Source of the DNA: Thunnus maccoyii
Lineage: Eukaryota > Chordata > Actinopteri > Scombriformes > Scombridae
DNA: 64,000 nucleotides
NCBI RefSeq assembly: GCF_910596095.1
Contig: NC_056538.1
Coordinates: 34,398,922-34,462,921 of the forward strand
Direction of reading: 5' to 3'
The notes beneath the pieces were generated by a model. It worked only from the letters and a program-made list of their open reading frames with translations. It did not search any database and was not told where the DNA came from. A program made the position numbers and the translations under genes. Below are positions 47,106 through 58,841 of this stretch, piece by piece. Position 1 is the first letter of the stretch; each line of letters opens with the position of its first letter.

Positions 47106-48530
47106 GACATTAAATGGAGTCATCTTGTGCTCTATAATATTGTGATGAGTTTCTAAATGATGAATTGAGAAAATAATTGTTAGTTGAAGCCCTAAAAGTC
47201 ACCTCTTGTAAATAATTGTAGTTCAGGATCAAAATTAAAAGTAGGGATTGTGAGGAGAAAATTCAGTTTCACTTTAATGGCTAACTATATTAAGTGAACT
47301 GTCCAGTTTCTGCTGAGGAAAAATAAACAAAACAGTTATTTTCCTGCTATTTGATAGTTTTCTATCAGTTCTGATTACAGGTGAAATTACTCTTTGTGAG
47401 CATCACCTGTGTTTTTATAACAAACCCGGTTGTCAATCTGCATTTCTGAGATAATGTAAATTACGGCTTCTGAGATAAAACTTGATGATTTTTTTGTTTT
47501 GGAGTCATACTGGAATGAAAAAAGAAAACAAGTTTTCCATCTCGTAATGTAGAGCCATTTAAAAACTAATGTCAGCATTAGTACAGATGTGTATTTCTAG
47601 CATTATACGAGGAGGATGGGTCACATACACCTGTAAAACTCATCCTCTGAATCCTTTATTAATGAGCTCAAACAATAAAACTCGTCCCATCACATGACTT
47701 TTCTCTCCCGGAGAGTAACGAGGCGGGCTGGATCTTTCCTGACAATCAGCCATTAATCACTTTCTCCTTCAGTTAGTCTGTGGAGCATCTCCAATAGACT
47801 ACAGTTCCCATGAGCCTCGGCGGGTACAGACAAGACTCCATCCAGATCGGCACAACATTGGAGGAGGAAACCCCCCCCCAAAAAAATCACAAAGTGTCTG
47901 AAACGTTCAGTGGAAGACCATCAGCTGCAGAAACCATGGAGAGATTTATCGGAAGAATTCGGTTCCACGGCTGCTGGACGACAAAGAAACGTGAATTATT
48001 GGTGAAGAAGTGCAAACTCCTGCAGCTCAGCTGAACAACAAACTACTTTTAGGCTTTAATGTGTCTCATTTAAATGTGTGTTAGTGTCCTTTAGCCCCAA
48101 CATTATGGAAGCCCAAAGTGTCAATATTAAATGAATTAGACTTAAAATCAAAGAAATAATCATATGAATAAATTATGTAAAATATATAAGTGAACCAACA
48201 ATTTGTGAAATAATAAAATTGTTATTATAATAATTATCAATTATAAAATTTATATACATTTATTAATATTATTAAAGATTATTATTAAAAATTAAATATT
48301 ATATATTTTATGCTAACTGTCTCTCTGAGGAACGTCTTTGGATTCAAAACGCTGTTTAAGTAGTTTTGTCTTAGCCGGCTAATGTTAGCTGCTGCAGTTA
48401 TAAACAAAGCTCACAACCTGCCTAGCTAGTTAGCCAACTAGCTAGACTAATTAGCTCGTTAGCTAGCTAGCTAGGCAGCATGAGCAGTTAAGGCTTATAA
48501 GCTAAAGCGGTTTGTGTGTATTTACAGCAA
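47106..48530. other. Intergenic, with a possible promoter near 47.8 kb
   Basis: AT-rich. An open frame 47810-48034 (74 codons) starts within the ZNF143-like motif but shows no recognised domain. Around 48405-48480 there are repeated TAGCTAGCTAG/AGCTAGTTAGC palindromic words. Long AT-only stretches lie at 48180-48310. No gene called. Confidence 0.45.
47798..47816 (+). promoter_or_regulatory. ZNF143/THAP11-like promoter motif next to a CCAAT box
   Basis: ACTACAGTTCCCATGAGCC closely resembles the vertebrate ACTACAANTCCCAGNATGC motif bound by ZNF143, and CCAAT lies 7 bp upstream (47791). Such motifs sit in housekeeping promoters. No downstream gene could be recognised, so function is inferred. 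Confidence 0.45.
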
Positions 48531-49022
48531 GCGGTAACCTCCGGGGCTGTAAAATGAAGCCAAAAACTGCAGTTCCTTGAACGACCACTTGAGGCTCCAA
48601 AAGCGAGTCAATCCCCATAGACCCCCATGTTAAAATGCCCAACTTTACAGCAGAAATAAACATGTTTACAGTCTGGTACAAACAACGGTTTTGGTCTCTG
48701 TAGCTAATTTCCTCTTTCATGACAACTGTACGGGGGGTGAATTTTTTTATAACTCACCCGTTTAAATTTTATTCAGCCGTAAAGTTTTGCATAATGAAGG
48801 ACATGGCTGCTTTGAGTGACAGGTCCGCCAGCCGCTAGGTGGCTTGTTTCAGCCATTCGGCCCCGCCTCTTTGCCCATTTTTGATTGGCTGGGAGTTAGA
48901 CAGCGTCACGCACTGCCAAGATGGCGACGGCCGGAGCGGCTCGCTTTGAGTTTCAGAACCGCTCTTCAGAAACCAATGGGTGTCGTCACGGTAACTACGT
49001 CCATATTTTTATACAGTCTATG
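48530..49022. mobile_element. Non-autonomous DNA-element-like teleost repeat
   Basis: Contains a string of words common in fish dispersed repeats: TGAAGCCAAAAACTGCAGTT, CCATGTTAAAATGCCCAACT, ATAACTCACCCGTTTAA, ACCAATGGGTGTCGTCACGG, ending TTTTTATACAGTCTATGG. The matching left terminus was not found, so the start is an estimate. No ORF. Family assigned from memory, not from a search. Confidence 0.6.
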
Positions 49023-50301
49023 GTTTACAGCAGCTAGTTGTTCGGTTAACTTTTAGTCTTGCTGTCGTTCTCGCTAACAGAAGCTAAACGGCTACATCTG
49101 GTAGCAGCTGTTGAGCTTGCTAGCGGCAGGAGGCTTGTGATTGGCTCAAAGGCAGAGACAACATTGAAAAAATAAAGTTACAAAATAAAAAGTAGACTTT
49201 TGGAAAAAAAGGACATTTTGAACTAAAAATTGTAACAAATAGAATTTGAGTTGAAATTATTTATAAATTATTTAATTTTCTGAAATAATAATGAAGTCCT
49301 GATGATGAATTAATATTTCATGTTAATTAAAAGTTGAATTTTACTAATTTATTAAATTATTTTACAAATTATTGTTTCATTTATGTATTTTCCTAAATTT
49401 ATACATGTGATTATTTTTTTCATAATTACTCATTAATTTCTGCAATATTGAACCCTTTGGGACACCATAAGCACAACACTTACTGTTGTTGATAAAAAAA
49501 TAAAGCACATTTTTGACGTTTCACCCCAACAGGTGACGACAGGTGAAGTTTTTGCTTCTAATGAGAACAGCAGACGATCACTTCCTGTCAATTAGTTGTT
49601 TGTAATTTGATCAATTGAACACTTTTATAGGAATCTGCACCTCTGAGGATCAATACAAACCTGCGTCAGAATACTGAATCAGTGAAATAATAAATAATGT
49701 TTTTATTGATGCTGTAGTGTGATATTTGTTAATATTGTTGGTCTCATTCTGTTTGTAAAAAGCTTTTAACAGCTGCTGTATAAATAAACTTTGCTTACTT
49801 TATTATTTTAGTTTATATTTTAATCACATGGTGCATATTTCTGAATAAAAGTGAGTTTAATCAAATTAACACAGTCATTGACACAAAGACAGAAGTCTGT
49901 CATTATCAGCAGTTTGTTCCTCGTTATGTTGATTTCTGCAGCGTCAACGGCTGCAACAATGATTCTCTATAAGTCACTTCATTGTTATTTTGTCTATAAA
50001 ATGCTGAAATTAAAGCCTGACGTCCAAACTGATTCTTCAGAAAGAGTCTAAAGACACAAAGAATCAGATTAAATGTCTGTAAAATGAAAGAATGTTTGTG
50101 TTTAAATCCAGCTGGACTTCCTATAAAAACTGCAGCTGATGGTGGTTTTGGTGATCTGCTGGTGAAAACACGTCCATGTCTCAGGTCTCATTAACCCTTT
50201 TTCCTCACCAGTGTTTAAAGGGTTAAATAAAGTCATTAAAACATTCAGACCTTTAACTTTCTAACTTTGCATAAGTCAACGTCTTCCTGTCTGACTCCTC
50301 A
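49023..50301. other. Downstream flank of rnf169, no gene seen
   Basis: AT-rich. Part of this is probably the rnf169 3' UTR (below 50302 on the minus strand). Minus-strand AATAAA-type signals are readable in several places, so the poly-A site cannot be fixed. Confidence 0.45.
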
Positions 50302-53300
50302 CTAGTGCTTCTTGTTGATTCGTCGAGATCTCCGCAGGCCACGCCTCCTGCGGTTCTGATTGGACATCCAGGACCGCAGGAAGTACTTGTCGGGACTCCT
50401 CCGGCGGGCGGCGCTCTGGTTCTCCAGGTCGAACTGTCTCTGCAGCTTCAGGGCCAGCGCTCGGTCCTGCTGGATCTGCCCCCTCCTCAGGTCCGGGTCT
50501 CGGTCCGGGTCCAAGTGTTTGGTCTTCTGGTTCCTCTTCTGGCCCCTCCGGGAGGTAGACTGGTTGTCGGACTCCTTCCTGGGACTCTGCGAGTCCTTTG
50601 GCACTAACTTGCAGGACTGGAAGCCGGAGTTCTTTGTGTATGGCGAGAACGACTGTTTCCGGCTGAACAGCGTTCCGCCGCCGCCGCCACACGACTCCGG
50701 AGCTCCGCCCGCCGGCTCAAAATCTGAAGTTCCTCTGAACGCCGCCTCGCTGCTGTAGCGGATCGCAGGGACCCGGATCTTTACAGACTGTTTCTGGAAG
50801 CCGTCCACGTCTCCCGACGGAGGGTCGAACAGCAGCTTCCTCTTGTTGACGGACACGACGCCGTCTCCCACCGAGTTCTGATGCGTCTTCACGGCGTCCT
50901 GGAGCTCGTTGACGGGGCTCGTCAGCGTGGCCTTGGAGTTCACTTTGAGGCTCTGGCGGTCCAGCTCGATCTGCCTCCACTTCTGCAGCACGGCAGGACT
51001 CGCCTCGTAGCTGGTGGCCTTCTGCAGGCCGCGGGTCAGGTTCCTGGGCGTGGACTTGACGATGGTGGGCTCCATCAGCCGGCCGTCCGGCAGCCGTTTG
51101 GGCGGCGTGCACGGCGAGCAGACGATGGGTTTGAAGTGGTTGAGCTCCTCGGAGATGCTGTCGTTGCTCTCGGGGCTGATGGAGCGCTCCGGGCCCAGGG
51201 CGGTGGACGATGACGTCATCACGGCGCGCCAGGTGAGCCGGCGGTCGGGCGCGGTGACGGGAGCAGAAACGGAGCGACTGTTCTCAGAGGAGAGGAGGAT
51301 TCCTGCGGTGAAGCTGTGGCTGATACCGACCTGAGGAACACAACAGACATTAAACACAGCATCAGACAGACAGACCAGGTCTCAGGTGAGTTCAAGTGTG
51401 TGTCGTACTCTGTCCATCATGGCCGGCGGCGGGAACACCTTCAGCTTCCCTCCACCGTCCTCCACTGGGTCAGTGCAGCTCCGACTCCTCTGAGAACCAC
51501 TGAAGAAGAAACACAGGGTCAGAGGTGACACCGACTGTCAGCAGGTACGACTCTGAGCCGACAGGTGAATGACGCTCTGCTCACCTGCTGATGGCGGACG
51601 AGGTTTTGGTTTTCCTGACGAAGGCGGAGACGTTTCTGATCCTCCTGCTGATTGGCTCCTCGTTCTCGGAGTCAGACAGAACTCCCTGAGAAAAACCAGC
51701 GGTTTGAGACGGACAGAACCTCACAGACTCTTTATGATGATGATGATGATGATGGTGATTGTTCAGACTCACAGGCTCTTCATCATGTCGGACTGATCCT
51801 GGTTCGTCTTTACAGATGTGAATGTTTCTCCTCTTGACTTCCTCTCTGTCCTCCGACAGCAACAGCTGGAACAGTCATAAACCAAACTAACTCACATTTA
51901 AATCACATTAAAATAACGAATGATTTTACAAAAACAGTCAAATAAAAGTTTGAGTAAATGTGTCTCAGTTTACATCAAGAAGTGACGCCTTTATTACGAT
52001 TAACGCTTTCGAGTTTCTCGGTACCAAACTGGACACCGAGCAGGAGCCGAGCCGCCATCAGTAACAGGAAGTTCAACCAAAACACGTAAGAAGATGTATT
52101 AAAGTATCGATGATGATGATGATGATGACTCTGCCTGTCGTAAGACATCAGAGCAGCGGTGGTTCGGCGGCTGGCGAACAGCTGTGAGGCTCGGCTTACA
52201 TTATTTAACGTTAGCTAACATTAGCCTCCGTTAACACAGAGACTGCTTCGCTACGTTAGCGGCCGTTCAGCAGCCGCTGATGTCATACGACAGGCATCAT
52301 CATCATCATCATCATCATCGGTGATATTTTAACACAGCTTCGTCTCGTCTTACCTGCAGGTTACGTGTTTTGGTCCAACTTCCTGTTACTGATGACGCTG
52401 CTACGTTTTGAGCTGTTAGCCCAGCTAGCATTAACAGACAATATAAACAAAACAGCAGCAGCTGTTCAGAGACACTTTGAAACTAACCGACATTAAAACC
52501 AGCGAGTTTTGCTGGTTGGTGAGTTTTTTCAGACGCCATTAGCTGATATTATGGGATGAACGGTTTGTCGTGCTGAGATTAGCTTGATGGCGTCAACACT
52601 ATGACAGTGATTGTAGTAAATCTGTTTTTATTTCTTAACTACTTTCAGTGTGTAATAATAAAAGTAAAGATTTGTACTCTAATGTGATTTTCTTTTTGTT
52701 AAAAATGGATTTTATAAAAGGAACGATAACCGGAACTAATTATACTTTAATATGTTTAATATTTTACATGCATACTGGTATAACTGGCAGAGCTCCAGTT
52801 AGCTCCTCTCATGTGTGATGATACATTTTAACATCAGTTCAGCTTTAACTTGTGTTGACTTCCTGTTAATGAGGTAACTAATGAACAGTTCACTGCTTCA
52901 CTGTCTGTGAATCTTCTTGCTCACCTTGTGTTTCATGTTTGATGAAACTTCAGCAGACTTTGGGACGAGAGCCGGACACACGAAGAACTCTGACGACAGA
53001 AAACAACAAACAAACATCATAAATAACAACGTCAACAAGGAGAAAACCAGAGCTGCAACCATTAATCAACTCAATCAATTAATTATCTGATTCCAGCTTC
53101 TTCAGTGTGAATATTTTCTGGTTTCTGATCCAGTTTTCACCGTTTTCTGACATTTTATGGACCAAACAACTAATCAATCAATCTTGAAAATAATCAACAG
53201 ATTCATGAAAAATAACAGTTAGCTGCAGCTCCAGAGAAAACATCAGCAAACTACTCGTAAGATGTATTAAATTATAAAAGTAGGAGCAGGTTGTGATTTA

Positions 53301-54593
53301 AAGCTGCAACTAACGATTCTTTTTATTATTGATTAATAAAACCCAGAGTCAAAGGTCTTATTCTGTCTGATCAACAAATATTCAGTTTACTAATCCCTAA
53401 AACGATAATTCAACTATCAAAACAGTTGCAGAGTGATCGATTAATTGTTGCAGCTCTACTGTGATTGAGGAATTTATCCTGATTATTGATTAGTAACTTT
53501 ACCCACAGTGATATTAAAGGCAGATACACATTTAGATTGTCTCATGGACACTTGTCCTTATAAAATATTATGTAATAATGATAAATCGTCTGTACTGAAG
53601 GGAACAAACTCAGACTGTAAACGGAGAAATGAAAAGTTTTGTTAGTTCTGAACGAAGCCAAAAAACTGACTATTACCTGAAATCACCTGCATGTTCTGAG
53701 TTACAGCAGCTGTGTTTTCTCTATGTTGTTCGGGTTTAATTCCATTTAAGACTTAATAATCAATAAAAACAAAACAGCTGCTGCAGACAGAAACACGGTG
53801 ATGAAGGAGACCGAGAGGAAACAAGTCTGGACAAGTCCTCCAACAAATCACCTGATCTGAGCGGAGACAGCGCAGATACCTGCTTTATCCTGCACATCTG
53901 ACACATTCATGTCAATCAATGTCTTTGATAAACATCATGCTCACACTTCATGACGCTTTATCTGATAATATCAATGATTTCTGTCTTTTCTGCTCCAGCA
54001 AGCTTCATACAAAACTCCATGAAACACATTTAAACCTGCCGTTATGTTGTCCACCAAGTGACTGAAACGTTTAAGTATCTGTAAGCGGCTGACTGAGACT
54101 GTTACTGCCGGTAAAGTGAAGCTGACAGCCGGTCAGAAACTCTTCAGGCCTCCTGCTGATAAAACCAAAGTTACAGCAAAGTTACTGAGGACTGAATTAA
54201 AGTCTGACTGTGTCTGATGTTCCTGTGGTTAATTTGTCAGAACAAACAGCCAGCAGTAGCGGAATGTCAGCTGTGGTTTCCCCGGTAAACACACCGACCT
54301 CTCCGGCTGTCGCAGTCCCTCCTGCCCGGCCTGCTGCTGCTCCTCTCGGGGTCACTCCTCCTGCGGAGCCGCTCGTCGCTGCCGGAGCTCCGGGCCCGGC
54401 AGAGCGGACAGGCCGGTTGTCCGCCGGGCTGAGCCTCCGCACACACCGCGCACTTCTTCATCTCGTCGTCCCGCGGGCTACACGCGGCCCCGCGCCCGGC
54501 TCCGGGCCGGGAGTCGGGCCGGGAACCGGGCAGGGACCTGCCGGCGGCGCTGGCCGGTCTGCAGGGCGATTCGGCGGACCCTGCGGTCGCCAT
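50302..54593 (-). CDS. rnf169: RNF169-like protein, regulator of ubiquitin signalling at DNA breaks (six exons)
   Basis: Exons: 54593-54299, 52989-52925, 51865-51773, 51685-51585, 51499-51409, 51330-50302; the sum is 1674 bp, 557 codons plus stop, all phases agreeing. Identity rests on exon 6: SISEELNHFKPIVCSP and TPPKRLPDGR (about residues 268-300), STPRNLTRGLQKATSYEASP (308-327), the ubiquitin-binding MIU2 helix QQDRALALKLQRQFDLEN (502-519) and the LR motif SPDKYFLRS (527-535). Exon 4 has LSDSENEEP as in mammalian RNF169. RNF169 binds RNF168-modified nucleosomes at double-strand breaks through MIU2-LR and competes with 53BP1 in the nucleus. Odd: the RING is truncated, with only two CXXC pairs (48/51 and 62/65) and no His. 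The exon 1 donor GTCGGT is weak. The UMI-like region between exons 2 and 3 seems short. It is 557 residues against about 708 in human. Confidence 0.92.
52056..52394. repeat. 339-bp imperfect foldback (inverted repeat) in rnf169 intron 2
   Basis: The left arm starts CATCAGTAACAGGAAGTT and the right arm's reverse complement starts the same; the first 34 bp match at 32 positions. Both arms then share GATGATGATGATGATG runs, GCCTGTCGT and GACATCAG, so arms of about 110 bp surround a loop of about 100 bp. It could be a MITE or a local inverted duplication. Confidence 0.8.
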
Positions 54594-54700
54594 CTTCCCT
54601 GGTGAGTCTTCTCTCTCCGGTCCGCGCTCACATCAAGCCCCGCCCCGCCGCGCGCAGCCCGCCAACCGCGGAGCTGGAACACCGCGCGAGATGCAACTTC
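54594..54700 (-). promoter_or_regulatory. GC-rich promoter region of rnf169
   Basis: GC- and CpG-rich DNA immediately upstream of the rnf169 ATG, continuing the CpG-rich exon 1. It drops abruptly to AT-rich sequence at about 54690. No TATA box, as expected for a CpG-island promoter. Confidence 0.5.
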
Positions 54701-54825
54701 ACAATAAAATATATTTATTATGAAAAACAGAAAATAACGGAAGTCATGTTTGAGAGGATCTGAAATAAACAGGGGAGTATTTTATTTATTTACAATTTTA
54801 AATGATGTTTCATCCATTTTCTTTT

Positions 54826-54990
54826 CTTCTTATCCTCAACAGGGTCAGCTGATGTGGGGCTAGAGGCAGAGTACACCTGGACAGGTAGCCAGCCAATAAC
54901 AGAGCTAACATACAGTATGGAGACAGACAGCTATTCACACTCACATTCACACCTAAGGGCAAGTTAGAGTCACCAGTTAACAACTGGCTG
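54826..54990. repeat. Teleost dispersed repeat fragment
   Basis: AGGGTCAGCTGATGTGGGG, AGTACACCTGGACAGG, CACTCACATTCACACCTA and TTAGAGTCACCAGTTAAC are words of a very common fish repeat. Fragmentary, no ends. Confidence 0.6.
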
Positions 54991-55039
54991 ACCGGCAGTG
55001 CACAGAGGCAGTGCATAGAGTGCACAGAAGCGGATAATT

Positions 55040-57030
55040 TATTGATTTATTTTCAAGAGCTGGGTCTTCAGTCTTTTCTTTAAGATTGAGAGGGACTCTA
55101 CAGATCGAACAGAGTTTGGGAACTCGTTCCACCACCAAGGAACTACAGTTGTGGTACCAGGCGCCTTTCATTGGCAGAGCGTAGTGAGCGAGAGGGAGTG
55201 TAGACCTGAATGAGGGAGTTCAGGTGTTTTAGTTGTTGTTCTGTAAGCGAGTGTCAGGGTTTTGAATTCGATGCAGGAAGCAACTGGGAGCCAGTGGAGG
55301 GATATGAACAGCAGGGTGACATGTGTTGATCGAAGCTCAACACATTGAAGACCAGATGCGCCGCCGCGTTCTGGATCATCTGCAGAGGTTTGAACGTACA
55401 TGCAGGGAGGCCTGCCAGTAAGGAGTTGCAGTAGTCAATGTGTGATATTACGAGAGCCTGAACCAGGAGTTGTGCTGCAAGCTCAGACAGGAAAGGTCTG
55501 ATCTTTCTGATGTTGTACAGGACAGACCAACATGACCGAGCAATTGAGGCCACGTGAGCCTTGAAGGGTAGCTGGTCATCAATCATGACAACCAAGTTCC
55601 AGGCAGGGGTACGAGTTGGTTGATTTGAGCTGGATGCTGATCTGTTGTTGTATGGAGGGACTGGCTGGGATGACAAGGAGATCAGTCTTAGAGAGGTTGA
55701 GTTGAAGATGGCGTTATTTCATCCATGCTGATATATTGGCAAGGCATGACGAGATCCGAGCCGAGACTGTGTGGTCTTCTGGTGGGAATGATAGGAATAG
55801 CCGGGTATCATCAGCATAGCAATGGTATGAGAAACTATGGGAGCTGATGATTGCGCCAAGTGAGGTGGTGTATATTGTGAAGAGAAGGGGGCTGAATTTG
55901 GTGGTTTACCGTGTCAAAGGCAGCTGACAGATCCAGCAGCAATAGAGCTGAGGACTGACCAGAAACTCTAGCTGAGCATAGTGAGTCCATAACCGACAGG
56001 AGTGCCGTCTCGGTAGAGTGACCCCGCTTAAAGCCGGACTGATTCAGATCATACAGGTTGTTCTCAGAAAGGAATTCAGAGACTTTGTTAAAGACTGTGT
56101 GCTCAAGTATTTTTGACAGGAAGGGCAGGAGTGAAACCGGTCTGTAGTTTTCAACCTGAGCTGGGGTGAGTGTAGGTTTTTTGAGCAGCGGGGTGACTCG
56201 AGCTTGCTTAAATGCGGCGGGGAAAACACCCGTTGTAAGTGAGGAGTTGATGATGTGTGTGACTGTGGGGTTAATTGTGGGGGAAATGGTCTATAGCAGG
56301 TTGGATGGTATTGGGTCCAGAGGACAGGTAGTGGGACGAGAGTCCAGCAGAAGTTTGGAGACTTCCTCCTCAGTCATAGGGGAGAATGAGGAGAGTTTGG
56401 CCCTGTTAGCTGGCAGCTCTAGTCTGGGTTGGTCATGCTCAGAGAACTGGTCACTGAAAAATGAGGCAAACATGTCTGCAGTGAGCAGAGTGGAGGGAGG
56501 AGGAGGAGGCGGATTCAGGAGTGAGTTAAAAGCAGAACATTTTCCAAGCATCTGTGGCGCCACAGATCTGGTTCTGATAGTTAGTGGTCTTAACAGTTCT
56601 TAAACTGGAGGAGAATGATGCTGGGAGACCCTGATAGTCACTGAGGTCAGTGGATTCTCTGGATTTACGCCATTTTCTCTCTGCTGCTCTGAGCTCCATC
56701 CTTTGCTCTCTGATGACTTCAGTGAGCCGTGGACTGGGGGGATGATGCGAGCAGGTTTGGATGTTAGAGGGCAGAGATGGTTAAGAGAGGAGGCTAGTGA
56801 GGAGCAGAGTGTATCTGTAGCCTCATTGACCAGGAGTGAGGAACATTCAAGTGCCTGGAAAAATTCTGTTTTATTAACAGTCAATTGGCAATTCCATAGG
56901 CCGGGAGTGAAGGAGGAGTGAGTAGTGGAGATTTTTCTGAGTAAATAGAGGTTCTCAGGGTTGCGTTGTCTACAACAGATGCGATTTTTTTGCAAGCCTT
57001 GGATGACACGGATGTCTTTGTAGCACATGG
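55040..57030 (-). mobile_element. L2/CR1-like LINE, minus strand, second family
   Basis: Frames, read 5' to 3' on the minus strand: 57028-56600 (endonuclease-RT linker, CPLTSKPAR, ESKGWSSEQQREN), 56563-56291 (FASFFSDQFSEHD, TTCPLDPIPSNLL), then RT remnants and 55676-55254 (IDDQLPFKAHVASIARSCW, SHIDYCNSLLAGLP, PLQMIQNAAAHLVFN). Stops and frameshifts break it throughout. It differs from the 14.7-kb family in sequence. It lies between rnf169 and the possible first exon at 57.9 kb. Confidence 0.8.
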
Positions 57031-57890
57031 TGAGTGAGGCAGGCTATGAGAGTAAACAGTAGAAAAGGAAAAACCAGTCAGTGTCTTTGCTCAGTGGACT
57101 CACACAGGTAGACTCAAAGGTCTTTATCTAATTCAGTCTTAACACAATAAGGACTGACACTACAGCGCAGCCTGTGTGTTTAAGTATCAAGAAGTACTGC
57201 GGCTGGACCCGCCCCTTTCAGACTTCCAGAACAAAGCAACAACAGAGGGTGCGACCTGCGTCAGCTGACCCACTTACTGAGACTCAGAGAGTGAAACCAG
57301 GAACTGCTCTGCCCGAAGAAAGACTGACAACGGGCTAAATCTGAATCAAAACTCAAAACAAAGTTTCAGAAACACTTACCAACCCACTGCTATCTGCTAT
57401 GTTTTTAGATCTGAGCTTGCAAACAATTAACCATAAACAATTTCTATAATGATTTGTTCAGTGACTTCTCACCATGATGTGTGTAAACAAAGAACAAATA
57501 AAAAAAAACTATTGAAAGCTTTAAACTTCTCATTTAATATAGTTTAAAAATGTTATAATATCTACAATATCACAAGTTTTATGTGGATATTTGTATATCA
57601 TATATTATGAATATGAACCAAAGATTTTTATGAAGTTTATTTACTGTATATTGAAGTTCAACAGACACAGAAGGTATTGTTAGTTAATTGCCACTGAGTA
57701 CATAACTGAAATATTACAACTTCATGGAAATACAGAGAAAATTTAATTAAATTAAGACATGAATACGTTTTGAAAATCTTTAAAATTGATATAAAATTAT
57801 AAATAAATAAATAAATAAGAGTCTTGTGGATAAAATAAACGAATTGAAGTTTTATTGTGAAAGGTTTTATCTTCCGGTCGGCTGCACAAA
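57031..57890. other. Intergenic, no gene seen
   Basis: AT-rich with short (TAAA)n at 57800-57820. No exon supported. Confidence 0.45.
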
Positions 57891-57948
57891 CCGGAAGAAG
57901 AAACACTTTTTCCGGTCGAAGAAGAAGAGTGACAGCGATGGCGGCCGG
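57868..57948 (+). promoter_or_regulatory. ETS-site cluster and possible first coding exon (Met-Ala-Ala)
   Basis: Four CCGG(A/T)-type ETS words lie in about 55 bp (CTTCCGG 57871, ACCGGAAG 57890, TTCCGG 57911 and neighbours). They precede ATGGCGGCCG at 57939-57948 followed by GTGAGA, a good splice donor after 10 coding bases. It could be the start of an unidentified plus-strand gene or an upstream exon of lipt2, but none of the acceptors I tested before the lipt2 start keeps frame. Confidence 0.35.
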
Positions 57949-58319
57949 TGAGAGCAGCTGAGCGGCACACACAGAAACTACTCAGGTTTGAAACTGTAAA
58001 CATCATTGATTATTAGTGATCATGTGATTATTAGTGATCAGAGGTCTCAGTTATAACCGTTGCGTGCGCACAAAACGGGGCTTGAAAGAGACGCGCGGCG
58101 CTTCCCGCGCTAAAGTTGTGATCTATAAAAACAAAGTCGACAGGAGAATCTAAAGTCTGACACGTGTGTACGAACATTATGGACAGAAAACTGATTGTAT
58201 ATTGATCCTCTCACACATTTAATTTAACTTCATATCAAATGTTCATCATAGATCCACTTATATATACTTATATATCATAAACATTCAAAGCAGCGGAGTT
58301 ATCTGTGGTTGCACTTGTA

Positions 58320-58805
58320 ATGAGCCATAACTATTCCATAACTATCCCATAACTATCCCATAACTATTCCATAACTATCCCATAACATTCCATAACTATC
58401 CCATAATCATCCCATAACTATTCCATAACTATTCCATAACTATCCCATAACTATTCCATAACTATCCCATAACATTCCATAACTATCCCATAATCATCCC
58501 ATAACTATTCCATAACTATCCCATAACTATTCCATAACTATTCCATAACATTCCATAACCATTCCATAACTTCTCCATAACCATTCCATAACCATCCCAT
58601 AACTATTCCATAACCATTCCATAACTTCTCCATAACCAGTCTATAACCATTCCATAACTATTCCATAACTATCCCATAACTATTCCATAACTATCCCATA
58701 ACCATCCCATAACTACTCCATAACCATTCCATAACCATTCCATAACTTCTCCATAACCATTCTATAACTATTCCATAACCATTCCATAACTATCCCATAA
58801 CCACC
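58320..58805. repeat. 11-bp minisatellite (CATAACTATTC / CATAACTATCC)
   Basis: About 486 bp of an 11-bp unit alternating ATTC, ATCC and ATTCC-type ends with a few indels (CATAACTTCTC, CATAATCATCC). It is followed by a short (AT)n at 58821-58840. Confidence 0.95.
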
Positions 58806-58841
58806 TTTCAGTTTGTAAAGATATATATATATATATATATT

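Noticed and set aside
47810..48034. A 74-codon gene downstream of the ZNF143-like motif
   Set aside because: The ATG is inside the motif, composition is ordinary and no domain is seen.
50276..51213. Alternative frames of 100-138 codons overlapping rnf169 exon 6 on both strands
   Set aside because: GC-rich shadows of the conserved exon; only the frame with the RNF169 motifs has matching splice phases.
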